Shown here: in pieces, positions 5,161 to 7,021 of the stretch | How the letters are laid out: each line of letters opens with the position of its first letter | Numbering within the stretch: the stretch's first letter is position 1 | Assembly (NCBI GenBank): GCA_025998295.1 | Contig: BNVT01000065.1 | Coordinates: forward strand, 1 to 7,021 | DNA: 7,021 bases | From: Endomicrobiia bacterium | GTDB lineage: Bacteria > Elusimicrobiota > Endomicrobiia > Endomicrobiales > Endomicrobiaceae | Direction of reading: 5' to 3' | Notes under the pieces: model-generated | What the model saw: the letters and a program-made list of their open reading frames with translations, nothing else | The model's database searches: none | What the model was told of the DNA's origin: nothing | Translations under genes and position numbers: made by a program

Positions 5161-6521
5161 TCAAATTGAGGATAATAATTAAAAATTATCTTATTCCATG
5201 CTTTATACATTCTATTCTTTAAAATTACAAGTTCAATTTCACGCGGGTTTTTTACTTTCGCTTCATTAACTATCTCCCGCTTTTCATTTAGCGTTGGTTT
5301 GCTTTCTGTCCAATTTTGTCTACCTGCTATTTTTAATTGTAGTCCTATCACCACATCAGCTGCGTATTCTATACTTCCACTCTCTTTGAAACTTTCAAAA
5401 CTAACTTCGTTTAAATAGTTAGTTCTGTTAAATGATGATATCAGTATCACTGGAATATTGTAATCTCTGCTAATCCTTTTTAATTCAGTTGCATTTTTGT
5501 CAACGTTTTGTTTATCGTTTAAACTTTGGTTATATGGCGCAAGTATTTGCATATAGTCCACCATTACTACCGGAGCAGAATGTCCTAATTGCTTAAAATT
5601 ATCAATTGTTTCTCTAAGCTGCCTTACTCCAATATCCCCCATGCCTTCGCTTATGTATATGTGCTCTGCTTTTGTTGTTGTGTAGTTATCTATTGCCAGT
5701 TGCAATATTTCTTTTTTTTCTTTTGAGTACTTCTTATAACTGAACTTATCGCTGATTTCTAGGGCGCTAAGGGCTTGATGATTGTTTATATTCATCCCTT
5801 CCTTAAGGCAAAGTTCAAAAGTTCCCCTACTTATACTTTTTGTCATAAGTTCATATTTTCCCATTTCAAGTGAAAATACTAAGACATCTCTGCCTGTACT
5901 AGCTATATTATCTGCTATATTTAAAGCAAAAGAAGTTTTACCTAAACTGCTTATAGCACCTATTACATAAAGCTTTCCGTCATATAGCCCACCACCCAAC
6001 GCTTCATCAAGCCTTTCAAATCCAGTTTTAATTGCCGGAGTGTAGCCAGTTTTCACCATTTGCTTTAATATGCTAGTAAAATTATTACCTACATTTGTTT
6101 TCTTTATATCTTTTTTTATTTTTATTATATTGCTTGCGTTTTCTACTGCTTTTCTTAGAGCACTTAGGCTGTTTTCACTTTTTAAAATATCTGTTTCCCA
6201 ATCCACTGTGATAAAGGGGTACTTAGAATCGTTTTTAATCGCAAGCCTTAATTCTTGGCACTTTTTGCTATTATTTAGAACCAAACATAGCTTTAAGTAG
6301 TTTAGCTTTTCTATATTTTGTTCTTCTATTTCTGCTTTTAATTCTTTGTAATTGTTTAAACTATCTATTATTAGCTTTACACCTTCACATTCTTCTTTGA
6401 TTAAGTCCATTTCGCTTGTTACAATGAGCGGTTGTTGCTGTTTTATCGCTTCTGCTACTGCTTTTTTGGCTTCTTTTGCTGTAAAGTACTTAAGTTCTTC
6501 AATAATACTTTGTTCTTGCAT
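5124..6521 (-). CDS. DnaB-like replicative DNA helicase, phage/plasmid type
   Basis: This 465-aa protein is expected to unwind DNA 5'-3' as a hexamer at a replication fork, using ATP. The C-terminal RecA-like domain starts near residue 160 (TGFERLDEALGGGLYDGK). Walker A is GAISSLGKTS (188-197) with Lys195 and Thr196. FSLEM is at 216-220. Walker B is VVMVD (318-322) with Asp322, followed by YMQILAP. SSFNR (362-366) matches the conserved sensor segment. GSIEYAADVVIGLQ (382-395) and the KNR arginine-finger motif (435-437) follow. Conserved phrases such as NPREIEL resemble the Firmicutes phage/ICE members of this family. The N-terminus (1-135) is not the usual DnaB helical domain; residues about 31-110 look like a degenerate TOPRIM fold. 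AAAAGGAG seven bases before the ATG fixes the start. The gene appears intact; neighbouring genes on the strand are small or broken. Confidence 0.9.
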   Translation of the reverse strand: MQEQSIIEELKYFTAKEAKKAVAEAIKQQQPLIVTSEMDLIKEECEGVKLIIDSLNNYKELKAEIEEQNIEKLNYLKLCLVLNNSKKCQELRLAIKNDSKYPFITVDWETDILKSENSLSALRKAVENASNIIKIKKDIKKTNVGNNFTSILKQMVKTGYTPAIKTGFERLDEALGGGLYDGKLYVIGAISSLGKTSFALNIADNIASTGRDVLVFSLEMGKYELMTKSISRGTFELCLKEGMNINNHQALSALEISDKFSYKKYSKEKKEILQLAIDNYTTTKAEHIYISEGMGDIGVRQLRETIDNFKQLGHSAPVVMVDYMQILAPYNQSLNDKQNVDKNATELKRISRDYNIPVILISSFNRTNYLNEVSFESFKESGSIEYAADVVIGLQLKIAGRQNWTESKPTLNEKREIVNEAKVKNPREIELVILKNRMYKAWNKIIFNYYPQFDYFEEIEKGFLL

Positions 6522-6528
6522 TTTAAAA

Positions 6529-6536
6529 CTCCTTTT
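6529..6536 (-). promoter_or_regulatory. Shine-Dalgarno site of the helicase
   Basis: AAAAGGAG on the minus strand, seven bases before the ATG at 6519-6521. It confirms the helicase start and suggests that its translation does not depend on upstream genes. Confidence 0.75.
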
Positions 6537-6578
6537 ATTTTCTATATTCTGCTACTAAATCCACTACAAAATCTCAAA

Positions 6579-6755
6579 TCATAAGATCATGGGAAGAATA
6601 CTTCCACACTGCTTTGTGTTGGTGTTTGTATTCTTCTCACCATTTGAACTGTGTTTAATGCTTTTAGAATTGATTTTAACACTTGTTTTATGAGAACTAG
6701 GTATAATTTTAACATGTCTTGGTGTTTTAAACGAATTTAGACCGTTTCCTGCCAT
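6579..6755 (-). CDS. Small basic 58-aa protein upstream of the helicase
   Basis: The frame runs from ATG at 6753-6755 to TGA at 6579-6581, with 57 nt to the helicase start. The peptide is polar and basic (NSFKTPRHVKIIPSSHKTSV, then KNTNTNTKQC), with no membrane segment. Its ATG lies within the last codons of the upstream 77-codon frame, whose stop (6737-6739) comes after it, giving a 19-nt overlap. That is typical of coupled genes in phage early operons. No independent Shine-Dalgarno site is visible, which fits coupling, but it also leaves open that this is not translated. I do not recognise it; a DNA-binding or regulatory peptide is only a guess from charge. Confidence 0.4.
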   Translation of the reverse strand: MAGNGLNSFKTPRHVKIIPSSHKTSVKINSKSIKHSSNGEKNTNTNTKQCGSILPMIL

Positions 6756-6967
6756 TTAATAGGCACATATCTATTCAAAGTGTCGTTGTCGTTAAAGTCT
6801 TTTTATATGGAAAAGTCGTTGTCTTTGCCGCTATAGCAGTTAGGTTCTGTTTGGGCAACTGGCCTAAGCAGGGTATCCCCCCGAAATAGCTGTAAAGCTT
6901 TTGCATTTATCTGCTGTGTTGTTGCACTTATAGCAAGTGCCGGATTTTTAAGACCGGCAACTTGCAT
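6737..6967 (-). pseudogene. 77-codon gene interrupted by one ochre stop
   Basis: From ATG at 6965-6967 the frame encodes 54 residues, including VAGLKNPALAISATTQQINA and RPVAQTEPNCYSGKDNDFSI, then meets a TAA at 6803-6805. Without any frame change it continues KDFNDNDTLNRYVPIKWQE to a second TAA at 6737-6739. The second part repeats the acidic DND motif of the first (KDNDF, then NDNDT), which suggests both belong to one protein and that the first TAA is a nonsense change. No good ribosome site precedes the ATG. A 54-aa product might still be made. Soluble, no family recognised. It is on the same strand as the helicase and overlaps the next small gene. Confidence 0.4.
6933..6965. repeat. GC-rich inverted repeat at the start of the 77-codon frame
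   Basis: The plus strand reads GCAAG-T-GCCGG, a 10-base loop, then CCGGC-AA-CTTGC: an 11-bp stem with one bulged base. On the minus strand it lies immediately after the ATG of the 77-codon frame. A second inverted repeat, GCACTT (6924-6929) with AAGTGC (6935-6940), shares one arm, so the two hairpins exclude each other. No T-tract follows on either strand, so it is not a simple terminator. Confidence 0.45.
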
Positions 6968-6999
6968 GTATTATGTGTATTAATATATATTAAGATATA

Positions 7000-7021
7000 T
7001 TAGGTGCTTTTCTCCTCGTAG
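7000..7021 (-). CDS. Possible 3' end of a gene entering from the right edge
   Basis: The last bases on the minus strand read TAC GAG GAG AAA AGC ACC TAA (YEEKST-stop). Only six codons are visible, so this is a suggestion based on position, just upstream of a run of same-strand frames. GAGGAG could alternatively be a ribosome site, but no start codon follows at a suitable distance. Confidence 0.15.

Noticed and set aside
5782..6558. Three hydrophobic plus-strand frames opposite the helicase
   Set aside because: They are antisense to a conserved, intact helicase and have no ribosome sites.
6782..6823. Two copies of GTCGTTGTC, considered as replication iterons
   Set aside because: Both copies encode the DND motif in the same minus-strand frame, which explains the repeat. 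Two copies alone do not make an origin.
1..7021. CRISPR array, tRNA, rRNA, transposase or integrase
   Set aside because: Looked for by eye on both strands. No regularly spaced repeats, cloverleaf with a conserved T-arm, or recognisable rRNA or recombinase motifs were seen.

Overview
The window is an AT-rich stretch of bacterial DNA with very low coding density. Tryptophan codons in the long genes are TGG and TGA acts as a stop, so the standard bacterial code applies. Few genes are intact: a phage/plasmid-type replicative helicase, a lipoprotein followed by an overlapping coiled-coil protein, and a small two-helix membrane protein. All of these lie on the minus strand. Several further stretches read as genes broken by frameshifts or in-frame stops. 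This mix suits a host-associated bacterium in genome reduction (Rickettsiales such as Wolbachia, or an Endomicrobium-like symbiont), or a decaying prophage or plasmid within one. The sequence alone does not decide the taxon, and no rRNA, tRNA, integrase or recognisable transposase was found.

Right part (about 4.4-7.0 kb): a replication-module remnant, all minus strand. In transcription order it holds the end of an unknown gene at the window edge, a 77-codon frame interrupted by one TAA, an overlapping 58-aa basic peptide, the 465-aa DnaB-like helicase with a strong Shine-Dalgarno site, and a 145-aa gene broken by three short run-length insertions. A candidate 35-aa single-helix peptide is encoded convergently against the 3' end of the helicase gene.

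Middle part (2.4-4.4 kb): the lipoprotein contains 21-residue (three-heptad) repeats arranged as two 126-bp units. It overlaps the next coiled-coil gene by 22 nt. A good -10 box and a Shine-Dalgarno-like site precede the lipoprotein. Downstream is a possible short transcription unit (TATAAT, 65-aa frame, hairpin plus T-tract). Upstream, on the plus strand, are open stretches that look like eroded coding sequence.

Left part (0-2.4 kb): the 106-aa membrane protein, with candidate very small genes on either side of it, then about 1.8 kb with no intact gene. The minus strand at about 0.85-1.48 kb keeps long protein-like stretches separated by stops and frame changes.

The genes of the right block would act together in replication of a mobile element, though the partner genes are broken or unrecognised. 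I see no convincing new defence or catalytic system. The best leads are the degenerate TOPRIM-like head of the helicase, the slippage-broken gene beside it, and the repeat-built lipoprotein/coiled-coil pair.
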